A model generated the notes under the pieces. The model saw only the letters and a program-made list of their open reading frames with translations, was not told the DNA's origin and searched no databases. DNA of 64,000 nt from Linyphia triangularis (Eukaryota; Arthropoda; Arachnida; Araneae; Linyphiidae): NCBI GenBank assembly GCA_963978545.1, contig OZ021726.1, positions 33,080,459-33,144,458 of the forward strand, read 5' to 3'. Position numbers and translations under genes: made by a program. Of the stretch, positions 63,701 to 64,000 are shown piece by piece; the stretch's first letter is position 1; each line of letters opens with the position of its first letter.

Positions 63701-64000
63701 CTCGTATCCTTTCAATGAATTCTTTGGGGAAAACTCTTTCTTTTTTATCACTGCCAAAATCATCTTCTAAAACTTCATATTTGCTCCAAGTGCTAAAAGA
63801 TTTCAGAGGCGCCATATGGTAACAAAGAACATCTTTTTCACTCAAGCCACCACAAAACAAAGCCAACGTCGATCCCACTTCCAAATGGCCACAAATGTAG
63901 TACGCATCCAGTGGATTGTTCTCCAAAAATTTCAAGAAATCTGGTGAGAAGAATATGACATGGATCTTGGACTTCGTCCTATGATTAGATTTGGGCAGGT
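5321..64000 (-). CDS. stumps: Dof/BCAP/BANK-family signalling adaptor, 19 exons, 5' partial
   Basis: Coding join on the minus strand, 5' to 3': 64000(partial)-63642, 62128-61996, 56792-56514, 47468-47308, 46862-46775, 43926-43783, 41335-41094, 37696-37606, 37515-37439, 34441-34210, 32115-31997, 31455-31377, 27891-27793, 24605-24489, 17733-17444, 10046-9944, 8996-8965, 8463-8169, 5787-5321. All boundaries are GT/AG and all phases agree, giving about 1134 residues. The order TIR-like end, DBB domain, ankyrin-like segment, amphipathic helix and proline-rich tail is that of Drosophila Dof/stumps and vertebrate PIK3AP1 (BCAP) and BANK1. These are cytoplasmic adaptors coupling FGF receptors or immune receptors to PI3K and Ras signalling. 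The post-ankyrin part is present twice, which I do not know from the family. The start codon lies beyond base 64000. Gene name is by family inference; exact orthology was not testable. Confidence 0.8.
6666..6846 (+). mobile_element. tRNA-derived SINE, family 2, copy a
   Basis: Starts ATCTGATGACTGTGTGGTTA and carries a B-box-like TTCAATCCCGGGTT, then a body ending GTATAAACCAACCAAACC. Shares its whole length with the copies at 7685-7863 and 27064-27239. The head resembles a tRNA internal promoter but cannot fold as a functional tRNA with acceptor stem. Confidence 0.7.
7685..7863 (-). mobile_element. tRNA-derived SINE, family 2, copy b
   Basis: Reverse orientation of the same family: plus strand runs from TTGGTTTAGTTGGCTTGCAT through GGATTCGAACCTGG (B-box complement) to CAGTCATCAGACGGG. 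Diverged from copy a by scattered substitutions, so not recent. Confidence 0.7.
8169..8463 (-). CDS. stumps: Adaptor exon 18 (block B7): second proline-rich exon
   Basis: Acceptor gtttcatttacag|ATGAGT, donor GACG|gtatta; phase 0 in, phase 1 out, 295 nt. Encodes NCVGPPFPKRPPPMPP, VKPVPPI, then NPRPVPPPKPKSLFKQ and an acidic end (EESKEDDD). PPFPKR is a class II SH3 ligand like PPLPSR of exon 10. The ATG at the start is internal, not a translation start. In BCAP the corresponding C-terminal prolines bind SH3 proteins. Confidence 0.85.
8464..9943 (-). other. Introns 17 and 16 with micro-exon 17 between them
   Basis: Apart from the 32-base exon at 8965-8996, the DNA is plain AT-rich sequence. A less AT-rich patch at 9230-9460 shows no open frame of note. 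No repeats recognised. Confidence 0.4.
8965..8996 (-). CDS. stumps: Adaptor exon 17 (block B6): 32-nt micro-exon
   Basis: Acceptor ttttatttctag|GTGGAA, donor AAA|gtaagt; phase 1 in, phase 0 out. Encodes GTSEYNDVFK after completing a serine codon. It is needed to convert phase 1 from exon 16 to phase 0 for exon 18, and it is the counterpart of exon 9, which also starts AG|GTGG and GxS. EYNDV has tyrosine followed by Asn at +1, not the +2 Asn of a Grb2 site. Confidence 0.7.
9944..10046 (-). CDS. stumps: Adaptor exon 16 (block B5): Ser/Thr-rich linker
   Basis: Acceptor cattatttatag|TATCCT, donor TCTA|gtgagt; phase 0 in, phase 1 out, 103 nt. Encodes YPESEYEMKRTKKISESS and then a serine-rich stretch ending SKISNTSTSS, which matches the end of exon 8 (RKISNTSASS). 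Both exons split the same serine codon at the donor. Confidence 0.8.
10047..10257 (-). other. Start of intron 15
   Basis: Unremarkable AT-rich sequence leading into a foldback element; nothing coding seen. The rest of this 7.4 kb intron is almost entirely mobile DNA, listed separately. Confidence 0.4.
10258..10908. mobile_element. Foldback element, about 650 bp
   Basis: Arms of about 165 bases are inverted copies: 10263-10438 (GAACCCCATCGAACATCATTC, CCGTGGCAAAAATGGCCGAA, GTTGAACTAAATCCGATTGC) returns reversed at 10738-10906 (GCAATCGGATTTAGTTCAAC ... GAATGATGTTCGATGGGG). The roughly 300-base centre has no coding capacity. Probably a non-autonomous DNA transposon of a family I cannot name. Confidence 0.7.
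10944..11345. mobile_element. Possible decayed piggyBac-like terminus and body
   Basis: TTAACCCTTTACTTACTAGC followed by GGGACTTATAAGTCTCGTC resembles a piggyBac-type end (TTAA target, CCCTTT start, nearby palindrome). The adjacent sequence on the minus strand gives broken frames with pieces such as KVPLGLKALTNKVTGETDE. No second terminus was located, so the call is tentative. Confidence 0.35.
11346..11855. other. Part of intron 15 without recognised features
   Basis: Contains a T tract (about 11372-11405) and a G run (11691-11704). A 102-codon plus frame starting at 11661 runs into the neighbouring SINE and is not a gene. Confidence 0.4.
11869..12038 (-). mobile_element. tRNA-derived SINE, family 1, copy 1
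   Basis: Flanked by perfect 13-base target duplications CCAGCTAGTCTGG at 11856-11868 and 12039-12051. On the minus strand: tRNA-like head with an A-box-like TAGTGGTTAGCG type motif and a B-box-like sequence, then the body ending GCCAGATAATCTGAAAACAA and CCAACC. This is the dominant SINE of the window. Its body, read in reverse, gives the recurring spurious peptide HEGYNAPKHSS. Confidence 0.9.
12052..12713. other. Part of intron 15 without recognised features
   Basis: AT-rich sequence with a long interrupted T tract at 12331-12366. No coding or repeat signal recognised. Confidence 0.35.
12756..12930 (+). mobile_element. tRNA-derived SINE, family 1, copy 2
   Basis: GACCAAACGGAATAGTGGTT head, B-box GGTTCGAGTCCCG and a body to CCAACCAACC, flanked by near-identical CCGGAATCCAAAGT and CCGGAATTCAAAGT, the target duplication within the host Tc1-type element. 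It therefore inserted after that element. Confidence 0.85.
13359..15079 (+). mobile_element. TA-flanked DNA transposon family TACAGTACCC, copy A
   Basis: Ends are inverted: TA|CAGTACCCAAAAAA then CAGAACGATGGCTATAT at the left, and ATATAGCCATCGTTCTG then TTGGGTTACTG|TA at the right. Nested in the 12714-15660 element. 1721 bp with no intact transposase. The inverted, diverged sister copy is at 21503-23477. TA target and CAGT start fit the Tc1/mariner superfamily; non-autonomous. Confidence 0.75.
15661..16350 (-). pseudogene. Decayed Tc1 transposase fragment and inverted end
   Basis: The minus strand from about 15960 to 15690 gives pieces of the Tc1 DNA-binding region, such as EVTSQTVRNVIKKVGLNG, with several stops. 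The stretch 16000-16350 repeats the arm seen at 15310-15660 and ends with CTTTGGCTTCCGTACGGATA. It looks like a second, more decayed copy of the same Tc1 family placed next to the first. A (TA)n and T tract interrupt it at 16108-16145. Confidence 0.55.
16351..16862. other. Part of intron 15 without recognised features
   Basis: AT-rich sequence; two short minus frames (16241-16459, 16678-16869) show no motif. Nothing further supported. Confidence 0.35.
16863..17180. mobile_element. Two family-1 SINEs joined in opposite orientation
   Basis: A plus-strand copy (16863-17030) with GGTATAGTGGTTAGCGTGCT and GGTTCGAGTCCCG runs to GATAATCTGA, then GGTTGGTTGTATTCAG leads directly into a minus-strand copy (about 17040-17180) with CGGGACTCGAACCCGCAACC. 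The second copy lacks part of its body. Together they form an imperfect inverted repeat. Confidence 0.75.
17444..17733 (-). CDS. stumps: Adaptor exon 15 (block B4): second conserved helical segment
   Basis: Acceptor tatcttctccag|AGCATA, donor CGA|gtaagt; phase 1 in, phase 0 out, 290 nt, strongly GC-enriched against its introns. Encodes LSGSQHELLDLMYAFKRGD, SISQVEEQFREWHSKH and a long Lys/Arg-rich end with LILRKPKKKSDSR. It is homologous to exon 7 residue by residue over the ELLDLM...F..W core, and both resemble the single BCAP segment with FKEW. The basic tail is longer than in exon 7. Confidence 0.85.
17935..18111 (-). mobile_element. tRNA-derived SINE, family 1, copy 5
   Basis: Flanked by 15-base target duplications with one mismatch, GAATTCACCTTCAGG (17920-17934) and GAATTCCCCTTCAGG (18112-18126). 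Complete head and body. Confidence 0.9.
18420..19944. mobile_element. Long foldback DNA transposon, 1525 bp
   Basis: TA-flanked. Terminal CACTCATGTCCATAAATTAA at 18420 returns reversed as TTTATGGACATGAGTG at 19944. Arms of about 640 bases each are inverted copies, with roughly 230 bases of centre near 19070-19300; for example CTCCACTGAGAAGTTATTAG on the right mirrors CTAATAACTTCTCAGTGGAG on the left. No transposase frame. Tc1/mariner-type foldback by its TA target and start. Confidence 0.8.
20043..20300. repeat. Palindromic 20-mer cluster with TTAA ends (piggyBac-like termini)
   Basis: GTCAGCCACCGATGGCTGAC, itself almost a perfect palindrome, occurs exactly twice (near 20096 and 20217) and in altered form twice more (20044, 20262). 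Two direct copies of the unit AAACGGAAAGTTCA...CACTCAACGTGTTAA end at TTAA 20122-20125 and 20297-20300. The layout is that of piggyBac-type ends with subterminal palindromes. Confidence 0.55.
20301..20772. other. Part of intron 14 without recognised gene
   Basis: Less AT-rich than the surroundings, with opposite-strand frames at 20263-20505 and 20453-20680 that carry no known motif. Probably old mobile DNA; nothing specific supported. Confidence 0.3.
20786..20969 (-). mobile_element. tRNA-derived SINE, family 1, copy 6
   Basis: Perfect 13-base target duplication TGATCATAATAGG at 20773-20785 and 20970-20982. Full-length, little diverged. Confidence 0.9.
20983..21502. other. Part of intron 14 without recognised features
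   Basis: AT-rich sequence with a moderately GC-richer patch at 21200-21260; no frame or repeat recognised. Confidence 0.35.
21503..23477 (-). mobile_element. TA-flanked DNA transposon family TACAGTACCC, copy B
   Basis: Inverted sister of the element at 13359-15079: its right end, read in reverse, gives CAGTACC, a C/A run and CAGAACGATGGCTATATC, then the same interior. It is about 250 bases longer. The excess is explained by a hairpin inside it: arms at 22216-22348 and 22417-22546 are inverted copies, including AAAAAGCGTGGGGTGC and GCACCCCACGCTTTTT. Copy A lacks the hairpin. No intact transposase. Confidence 0.75.
23478..24488. other. Part of intron 14 before exon 14
   Basis: T tracts at 24034-24061 and 24402-24430; an 89-codon plus frame at 23685-23954 has no recognisable motif. 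No exon evidence. Confidence 0.35.
24489..24605 (-). CDS. stumps: Adaptor exon 14: extra symmetric exon, no partner in block A
   Basis: Acceptor aatttttttag|GAGAAA, donor TTTC|gtatgt; phase 1 in and out, 117 nt. Encodes ENSQLNPESTVRDSCD, CEQCYEMADSLAS and NVYMSLLEF. It is the only exon of block B without a counterpart between 47.5 and 34.2 kb. Because it is symmetric it can be skipped without changing frame. Two tyrosines (CYEMAD, VYMSLL) are possible SH2 docking sites; neither is YxxM. Confidence 0.7.
24776..24989. mobile_element. TTAA-flanked MITE, CCCTTTGCACTCGAG ends
   Basis: TTAA at 24772-24775 and 24990-24993; ends CCCTTTGCACTCGAGAGG and CTCGAGTGCAAAGAA are inverted. 214 bp and non-coding. 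TTAA target plus CCCTTTGC start fit a piggyBac-derived MITE. Confidence 0.65.
25013..25229. mobile_element. TTAA-flanked MITE, CCTTTAACTGCTGT ends, copy 1
   Basis: TTAA at 25009-25012 and 25230-25233; ends CCTTTAACTGCTGT and ACAGCAGTTAAAGG are perfect inverted repeats. 217 bp. A second copy of exactly the same length is at 31070-31286. Confidence 0.75.
25484..26213 (+). repeat. Unclassified 0.7 kb interspersed repeat, copy 1
   Basis: Begins TAGAGGTGTGGAACGTAGCA, contains GATGCTCAAGG, GGCATTCGTTTCTCAACTTT and GACCACGTACACACAGA, and ends TGTAATTGAAAGT. The same order of blocks occurs at 54531-55304 and, inverted, at about 42540-43192. It has no coding frame. The class is unknown to me. Confidence 0.65.
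26214..27063. other. Part of intron 13 without recognised features
   Basis: AT-rich, with a slightly GC-richer patch at 26480-26640. A 63-codon plus frame at 26765 shows no motif. Confidence 0.35.
27064..27239 (-). mobile_element. tRNA-derived SINE, family 2, copy c
   Basis: Plus strand GTTGGTTTGTGCGCTTAACG through GGATTCGAACCAGG to ACCACAAAACCATCAAGTGG; matches copies at 6666 and 7685 over the full length. Confidence 0.7.
27793..27891 (-). CDS. stumps: Adaptor exon 13 (block B3): Ser-rich linker
   Basis: Acceptor ttgttttag|AAGAGC, donor ACTG|gtatgt; phase 1 in and out, 99 nt. Encodes EELQNRIFSRSASLPSNLH, then ISGEFSDNLQFHAT. SRSASLP fits a basophilic kinase or 14-3-3-type site (inference from motif only). 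Positional and phase partner of exon 6. Confidence 0.75.
28731..28909 (-). mobile_element. tRNA-derived SINE, family 1, copy 7
   Basis: Perfect 16-base target duplication GCCAGGATTTTTGTGA at 28715-28730 and 28910-28925, lying inside transposase coding sequence of the Tc3-like element. Confidence 0.9.
29105..29293 (-). mobile_element. tRNA-derived SINE, family 1, copy 8
   Basis: Perfect 12-base target duplication CCCCAAATCATA at 29093-29104 and 29294-29305, interrupting the transposase after the FMIWG motif. Confidence 0.9.
30225..30850 (-). pseudogene. Mariner transposase fragment with SINE insertion
   Basis: The minus strand gives FTQKLSNSTKNSPRP, then KGSWILFHDNTRPHLA, the mariner motif around the second catalytic Asp (HDNARPH). 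The rest is frameshifted. A SINE sits in it at 30561-30746. No complete ends found. Confidence 0.65.
30561..30746 (-). mobile_element. tRNA-derived SINE, family 1, copy 9
   Basis: Perfect 13-base target duplication GCAAAGTTTGAGG at 30548-30560 and 30747-30759. Confidence 0.9.
31070..31286. mobile_element. TTAA-flanked MITE, CCTTTAACTGCTGT ends, copy 2
   Basis: TTAA at 31066-31069 and 31287-31290; 217 bp, same orientation and length as copy 1 at 25013, differing by scattered substitutions. Lies 90 bases from exon 12. Confidence 0.75.
31377..31455 (-). CDS. stumps: Adaptor exon 12 (block B2): linker
   Basis: Acceptor ttgcatgaaag|ACCACT after a T-rich tract, donor GAAG|gtatga; phase 0 in, phase 1 out, 79 nt. 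Encodes TTSGAKEIPYNGG and SESLPKPSLLKFE. The acceptor is less canonical than the others, so the first residues are the least certain part. Positional and phase partner of exon 5. Confidence 0.7.
31869..31902. repeat. Perfect 13-bp hairpin in intron 11
   Basis: CGGTTTACTTATA and TATAAGTAAACCG are exact reverse complements separated by 8 bases, about 95 bases from exon 11. Function unknown; may be a remnant of a small inverted-repeat element. Confidence 0.6.
31997..32115 (-). CDS. stumps: Adaptor exon 11 (block B1): second ankyrin-like segment
   Basis: Acceptor cgtattgtag|AGTGCG, donor CTG|gtaagt; phase 1 in, phase 0 out, 119 nt. Encodes ENRSMVGLCQKYGLDELRE, a duplicate of exon 4 (ELCEHYGLEEL), and then CFVSGKGSTNDDL. 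Exon 10 leaves phase 1 and this exon needs phase 1, so the two blocks can be spliced into one protein. If it were a separate gene it would lack a start codon, a TIR-like domain and a DBB domain; I therefore place it in the same gene. Confidence 0.8.
32116..34209 (-). other. Intron 10, junction between the two duplicated blocks
   Basis: This 2.1 kb intron links the last exon of block A to the first of block B. It holds a long (AT)n array (33385-33461) and less AT-rich DNA at 32240-32620 and 33500-33980 with no recognised frame. No terminal exon, promoter or start codon context that would mark a second gene was seen. Confidence 0.5.
33385..33461. repeat. (AT)n microsatellite
   Basis: About 38 uninterrupted AT units. 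Minus-strand frame over it is an artefact. Confidence 0.95.
34210..34441 (-). CDS. stumps: Adaptor exon 10 (block A7): proline-rich SH3-ligand exon, possible alternative end
   Basis: Acceptor tatcttttcag|ATTGAT, donor CAAG|gtgaaa; phase 0 in, phase 1 out. Encodes YPTGWVSSYTPSRGF, then NPPPLPSRPPPKISN and RPTPLPRK. PPLPSR fits the class II SH3 ligand PxxPxR. If the donor is not used, translation reads seven more codons to a TAG at 34187-34189, so a transcript ending here would encode a complete adaptor with one tail. A variant ATTAAA lies about 100 bases further on (near 34090). Partner exon: 8169-8463, which has PPFPKRPPPMPP. Confidence 0.8.
34442..35907 (-). other. First part of intron 9
   Basis: AT-rich; T tracts at 34811-34843 and a hairpin at 35245-35328 (separate entry). 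No exon seen. Confidence 0.4.
35245..35328. repeat. Imperfect hairpin
   Basis: ATTCAAGACCTACTTGCA plus GTAATAGCAC on the left is answered by GTGCTATTAC and TGCAAATAGGTCTTGAAT on the right, with about 18 bases between. Small inverted repeat of unknown origin. Confidence 0.6.
35908..35978 (+). mobile_element. Truncated family-1 SINE head (copy 10)
   Basis: GCCGACCAAACGGTGAAGTG to GAGTCCCGTGTTA; only the tRNA-like head is present, and it stops where a hairpin starts. Confidence 0.75.
35979..36149. repeat. Hairpin of about 65-bp arms between opposed SINEs
   Basis: AAGCTTAGCGTCCACTATCG, GCGGAGTGGATTAGAGCCAA and CAAGGCTG are mirrored by CAGCCTTGTAATTGACTCTA, ATCCACTCCGCTCTGC and CGATAGTGGAGGCCAAGCTT. 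The centre is about 35 bases. Confidence 0.7.
36150..36330 (-). mobile_element. tRNA-derived SINE, family 1, copy 11
   Basis: Complete body and head in reverse orientation relative to the truncated copy at 35908; the two SINE heads form the outer arms of a larger inverted structure around the hairpin. Confidence 0.8.
36331..37009. other. Part of intron 9 without recognised features
   Basis: No frame or repeat recognised; a slightly GC-richer patch at 36600-36740 shows no motif. Confidence 0.35.
37010..37196 (+). mobile_element. tRNA-derived SINE, family 1, copy 12
   Basis: CCAACCAAACAGTATAGTGG head, GTTCGAGTCCCG B-box and full body to CCAACCAACCC, 240 bases from exon 9. A T tract follows at 37351-37376. 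Confidence 0.85.
37439..37515 (-). CDS. stumps: Adaptor exon 9 (block A6): linker
   Basis: Acceptor cattttcatag|GTGGCA, donor TTA|gtaagt; phase 1 in, phase 0 out, 77 nt. Encodes GSSKTSDTSARTISPMWEE and KNNCEL. An alternative donor eight bases upstream (ACT|gtgagt) gives phase 1 and a stop immediately in exon 10, so the downstream donor was chosen. Only 90 bases of intron separate it from exon 8. Partner exon: 8965-8996 (GTSEYNDVFK), the same phases but shorter. Confidence 0.75.
37606..37696 (-). CDS. stumps: Adaptor exon 8 (block A5): Ser/Thr-rich linker
   Basis: Acceptor aattcacag|CAGAAT, donor TCTA|gtaagt; phase 0 in, phase 1 out. The acceptor reads cagCAG, a tandem NAGNAG site, so the exon can start at 37696 or 37693 with loss of one Gln and no change of frame. 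Encodes a polar stretch ending RKISNTSASS. Partner exon 9944-10046 ends SKISNTSTSS, which is the clearest short match between the two blocks. Likely disordered and phosphorylated (inference). Confidence 0.8.
37697..38928 (-). other. First part of intron 7
   Basis: AT-rich with an (ATT)n stretch at 38143-38171. The segment 38740-38900 (CTTCGATCGAGTTTTCATAG, GTTTAATTAGCCC) is similar to 48215-48400, so both belong to an unnamed repeat. A 95-codon plus frame at 38534 has no motif. Confidence 0.4.
38929..40666 (+). mobile_element. Family-1 SINE (copy 13) split by a Tc1 insertion
   Basis: SINE head at 38929-39020 ends ...TGTTTGTAAA, and its body resumes at 40574 with TATGTTGGCATGTCTAATGA. The gap is a 1.55 kb TA-flanked Tc1 element. 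The SINE body then runs to CCAACC. Confidence 0.85.
39023..40571 (-). mobile_element. Tc1-type transposon, 1549 bp, inactive
   Basis: TA at 39021-39022 and 40572-40573; ends CACTGGTGTGCAAAACTTAA and CTTAAGTTTTGCACACCAGT-G are perfect inverted repeats. Minus-strand transposase: ATG at 40300-40298 with ARRNHLDDFTRGRMIGKLEE, a TAG at codon 43 (40174-40172) in the DNA-binding domain, frameshifts around 39.7-39.95 kb, then an open 144-codon C-terminus with FIFMDDNERPH and SPDLNPIEHVWD, the second Asp and Glu of the DD34E triad. Confidence 0.9.
40667..40838 (+). mobile_element. tRNA-derived SINE, family 1, copy 14
   Basis: AACCAAACGGTATAGTAGTT through GGTTCGAGTCCCGT to GATAATTTGAAAATAACC, directly following copy 13 in tandem. 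Confidence 0.85.
41094..41335 (-). CDS. stumps: Adaptor exon 7 (block A4): conserved helical segment
   Basis: Acceptor tcacatttcag|ATGACA, donor AAG|gtagat; phase 1 in, phase 0 out, 242 nt. Encodes LSPSQQELLDLMQDFKEGE, then TISNVEKQFQLWTERHC and a Lys/Arg-rich end. BCAP has one such segment near its C-terminus, with the pattern RQL..LQ..VK.G...VDEAV..FKEW. It is predicted helical, with a conserved Trp, and the downstream basic tail may bind membrane or nucleic acid (inference). A second, clearly homologous copy is exon 17444-17733. GC content is high relative to the surroundings. Confidence 0.85.
41336..42539 (-). other. First part of intron 6
   Basis: AT-rich; two similar stretches, 41700-41860 and 42100-42260 (AGAAATTTTTGTCCACAATT / AGAAATTTTCATCCTCAATT, then ...CATAA.T...GAGCTTA), suggest an old local duplication. 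No exon seen. Confidence 0.35.
42540..43192 (-). repeat. Unclassified 0.7 kb interspersed repeat, copy 2
   Basis: Inverted relative to copies 1 and 3: plus strand has TGTGTGTACGTGGTCAGCAT, AGTAATTGCTAAAAAACGGC, CATCGCTCATTAACGACCG and ends GTTCCACACCCCTAGT. Confidence 0.65.
43783..43926 (-). CDS. stumps: Adaptor exon 6 (block A3): linker
   Basis: Acceptor ctttgaatag|ATATAA, donor CTAG|gtaact; phase 1 in and out, 144 nt. Encodes DIKPHEKLLLGLRHSFMGN, then LPWDEGVENRSPPIN and STERYASVTL. No domain recognised. The base composition is clearly less AT-rich than the flanking introns. ERYASV is a possible phosphotyrosine site but not a YxxM motif. Its place in the block matches exon 27793-27891, which has the same phases and only weak residue similarity. 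Confidence 0.75.
44189..44370. repeat. Tandem duplication, period 94 bp
   Basis: GTAATTTGCTAAGTTATCTT ... GTCAATTCGATGACTGACTA occurs at 44189-44276 and again at 44283-44370 with one mismatch, separated by 6 bases. Very recent. Confidence 0.9.
44371..44937. other. Part of intron 5
   Basis: Periodic TTTTTATGGATTTTATTTCAG-like words recur about every 40-60 bases at 44410-44700, a degenerate tandem array. No coding signal. Confidence 0.4.
44938..45589. mobile_element. DNA transposon remnant with CAGTGGCGG ends
   Basis: CAGTGGCGGCTCGTG at the left and CACGGACCGCCACTG at the right are imperfect inverted ends, about 650 bp apart. The interior has unbroken but unrecognised frames at 45042-45293 on the minus strand. 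Superfamily not determined. Confidence 0.55.
45662..46062. mobile_element. Foldback element, about 400 bp
   Basis: TAGTAAGGATCATTTCCTAT and CAGTGCATTTAGAAACTACT on the left return reversed as AGTAGTTTCTAAATGCACTG and ATAGGAAATTATCCTTACTA on the right; arms about 65 bases. Confidence 0.7.
46222..46279. repeat. (AT)n microsatellite
   Basis: About 29 uninterrupted TA units in intron 5. Confidence 0.95.
46775..46862 (-). CDS. stumps: Adaptor exon 5 (block A2): Ser-rich linker
   Basis: Acceptor cttctttcttcag|AATGTC and donor ACAG|gtgaga; phase 0 in, phase 1 out, 88 nt. Encodes NVPLRRSSIFKLPEMDASN and then MDSYLVEET. There is no fold that I recognise; it is a linker with one tyrosine in an acidic context (SYLVEE). 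A second frame is also open across this small exon, so the frame was chosen by the phases of both neighbours. Positional partner: exon 31377-31455, with the same phase pair and a shared LPK-type basic stretch. Confidence 0.75.
46863..47307 (-). other. Intron 4
   Basis: 445 bases of AT-rich sequence between exons 5 and 4; no repeat or further exon recognised. Confidence 0.4.
47308..47468 (-). CDS. stumps: Adaptor exon 4 (block A1): ankyrin-like segment
   Basis: Acceptor ctttcag|TTACAC in phase 1; donor CCA|gtaatt in phase 0. That donor is weak, but it is the one that keeps the frame into exon 5: an earlier GT (GCAA|gtagga) would leave phase 1. Encodes NEKADLDLKELCEHYGLEEL followed by SLLIRD, close to the second ankyrin repeat of BCAP (pattern A.KHGF.DL..LI). 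Partner exon 31997-32115 carries ENRSMVGLCQKYGLDEL with the same phases, so this is the first exon of a duplicated block. The expected first ankyrin repeat (LLHFAAK-type) was not found upstream. Confidence 0.8.
47469..48751 (-). other. 3' part of intron 3
   Basis: Contains a tRNA-like B-box fragment at 47800-47870 (minus strand AGTCCCGAGTTCGACTCC, with TAGTGGTTAGCG ahead of it), probably an old SINE head, and the unnamed repeat at 48215-48400 shared with 38740-38900. I searched here for an ankyrin exon and found none. Confidence 0.4.
48843..52619 (-). pseudogene. LINE ORF2 (endonuclease-RT-RNase H), one in-frame stop
   Basis: 52619-51642 encodes an APE-type endonuclease: LNIIQWNCRSINNK, CQETYL, IILGDFNASHTLWG, LTLCSTN, SDHFPISI. 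A TGA at 51644-51642 breaks the frame, which continues unshifted to 48846 with the reverse transcriptase (TPGPDGISAKLIK, SYRPIALT, GLPQGSVLSPTLF, LIFADDIILYY), RNase H (ISTDASK, YTAEALAIDLA, ILTDSKSN, WIPAHIGIPENEFADQ) and a CNSCNKPETPEHFILEC knuckle. One base separates it from an open frame, so the copy is young. Confidence 0.85.
52547..53818 (-). CDS. LINE ORF1, gag-like protein with three zinc knuckles
   Basis: 423 codons, open, starting ATG ATT TAC. An N-terminal half with RRM-like spacing is followed by three knuckles: CGRCFHFDHPTKFC (CX2CX4HX4C), CVVCGTEGKHEVC and CTNCNEQHTADYKNC, the pattern of Jockey/I-type gag proteins that coat LINE RNA. A Ser/Thr/Lys-rich C-terminus follows. It overlaps ORF2 by 73 bases in another frame. 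No disabling change seen. Confidence 0.85.
   Translation of the reverse strand: MIYTRTKPFDNIEAIRNAADNGCEKFVIFLSGNSSGIPKNKPKQLKEEIQTKIKHHKAIENLTFTRQNKILIVTPSKDCATEICEVVELLGIPITANIQRDSITKRFLLKNIPIELTLDEIEEEIQDSNNIVVTEVRRFTKKIGDIITPTESVLISTLGTKLPDSIKLWYANHKITSFIDRPRQCGRCFHFDHPTKFCTRNQICVVCGTEGKHEVCTEPTRCTNCNEQHTADYKNCKSRLDEVAFLEFKERYNLSFAEARNRTKNSKAKRSFAEVSKIRESPSKPDFDSEVKKAIDNRVGQTLNDLTTAISSLAEQQQKTAEALTILLTQVGYIASQLASTATSTALRGTAPTPANKDKTQTTISTNPIKKIRVALKNSPTLSKTSNVKHSSFTSPPEEECYMETTPDQTMDTQIPQNPITNS
53901..54530. other. LINE 5' region or intron 3
   Basis: Less AT-rich than usual with CG dinucleotides (54080-54140, 54340-54400), compatible with a LINE 5' UTR and promoter upstream of ORF1. An 89-codon minus frame at 54143-54412 has no motif. 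The boundary with the host intron is not resolved. Confidence 0.35.
54531..55304 (+). repeat. Unclassified 0.7 kb interspersed repeat, copy 3
   Basis: Starts ACTAGGGGTGTGGAACATCA, contains ATGCTCAAGG, GGCATTCGTTTTTCAACTTT, TTATGCTGACCGCGTACACA and a CA microsatellite, and ends GGGTAATTGAAAGT. Internal A (54679-54710) and T (55231-55248) tracts. Confidence 0.65.
55305..56513 (-). other. 5' part of intron 3
   Basis: Segment 55480-55930 is repeat-like: a minus-strand tRNA-type B-box GGGATCGAACTTGGC at about 55775, and several GCATGA(G/A)T(C/A) words (GAAGCATGAG). A short frame with ALHLVGAKELVG at about 55600 superficially recalls an ankyrin repeat but ends in stops. No host exon supported. Confidence 0.4.
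56514..56792 (-). CDS. stumps: Adaptor exon 3: DBB domain, second half
   Basis: Acceptor cttctttttag|ATTCTG, donor CAAG|gtaaga; phase 1 in and out, 93 codons. Begins SVFQFSHNISISVREKD, the last beta strands of the DBB fold. An acidic/basic segment follows, then VQLLKRFSCFPYDDEMF and LTESSEY. That helix corresponds to the BCAP stretch just before the ankyrin repeats, where family members have a Cys-rich hydrophobic helix followed by LxKLLTES. The downstream intron of 9 kb hosts a LINE in the same orientation. Confidence 0.85.
56793..57867 (-). other. First part of intron 2
   Basis: AT-rich; an (AAT)n run at 57700-57719. No exon or transposon recognised. Confidence 0.4.
57868..58262. repeat. 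Degenerate tandem repeat, three units of about 130 bp
   Basis: Each unit has (T)TAGAAGTC-like GTTTTGTAA, ATTCTGTTTTTC(A/G)AAA, AATTA(A/G)AA.G.CAAAACTACTT and a CAGA..TGTA.CCCTAT block. Units begin near 57870, 57990 and 58128. Confidence 0.65.
58817..59045. repeat. Local duplication, period about 135 bp
   Basis: GACCATATTTATTTATTCTT, GAGGAAGTGCCTTTTGTATG and the following block recur from 58952 with ACAGGAAGTGCCTTTTGTAT and a final C run. Two units, about 80% alike by eye. Confidence 0.65.
59209..59450 (-). repeat. Truncated relative of the 0.7 kb repeat
   Basis: Ends TGTAATTGAAAGTTTGGCAA and TGTTCCACTCTCCTAGTC, the terminal block of the 42540-43192 copy. The internal part is short, with a T tract at 59251-59277. 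Confidence 0.5.
59764..60113. mobile_element. Foldback element, about 350 bp
   Basis: AAATCTAATGTTTGCCGCC and AACAACTAGACGTTGTAAAA on the left are mirrored by GGCGGCAAACATTAGATTTC and TTTTTACAACGACCAGTTGT on the right. An inner pair, AGTACTTGGCAGGCTA and TAGCCTGCCAAGTACT, extends the symmetry inward. Confidence 0.7.
60114..60930 (-). other. Part of intron 2
   Basis: AT-rich, no frame or repeat recognised. Confidence 0.35.
60931..61850 (+). pseudogene. Decayed Tc3-like transposase
   Basis: Plus-strand pieces in shifting frames: WYGPDDWHYY, then GPYWIYQQHNASIHVV (normally QQDNA, so the second catalytic Asp is His), DLNLREI at the Glu position, and DLKTNIFSVWDIIS near the C-terminus. Many stops and frameshifts. 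Relative of the element at 28406-30218. Ends not located. Confidence 0.7.
61996..62128 (-). CDS. stumps: Adaptor exon 2: DBB domain, first half
   Basis: Acceptor tttttcag|CAAAAC and donor CCCG|gtaagt; phase 0 in, phase 1 out, 133 nt. Encodes NNVVHLIFSKQIPDSISI, then a Glu/Asn stretch and LNPYALRFCVP. This matches the immunoglobulin-like beta pattern of the DBB (Dof/BCAP/BANK) domain, in which a hydrophobic strand is followed by a variable loop and a strand ending in Pro. DBB domains mediate dimerisation and are needed for Dof and BCAP signalling. The reading frame runs smoothly into the next exon as ...RFCVPDSVFQF, which supports the junction across a 5.2 kb intron. Confidence 0.85.
62129..63641 (-). 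other. Intron 1 of window
   Basis: 1.5 kb of AT-rich sequence between exons 2 and 1. Short frames only; no repeat family recognised. Confidence 0.4.
63642..64000 (-). CDS. stumps: Adaptor exon 1 of window: TIR-like domain, C-terminal part
   Basis: Open from the window edge to donor AAA|gtaagt, ending in phase 0; 119 codons are visible. The segment IHVIFFSPDFLKFLEN, then LALFCGGLSEKDVL and a run of acidic residues, follows the TIR-like fold of BCAP and Dof: a beta strand ending in a Ser-Pro turn, then a second strand with an FCG motif. The last residues, IEVVIVPQFLNK, look like the first strand of the DBB domain continuing in the next exon. In the family this region supports association with Toll-type or receptor complexes; no catalytic NADase function is expected. 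The exon may extend beyond 64000. Confidence 0.85.
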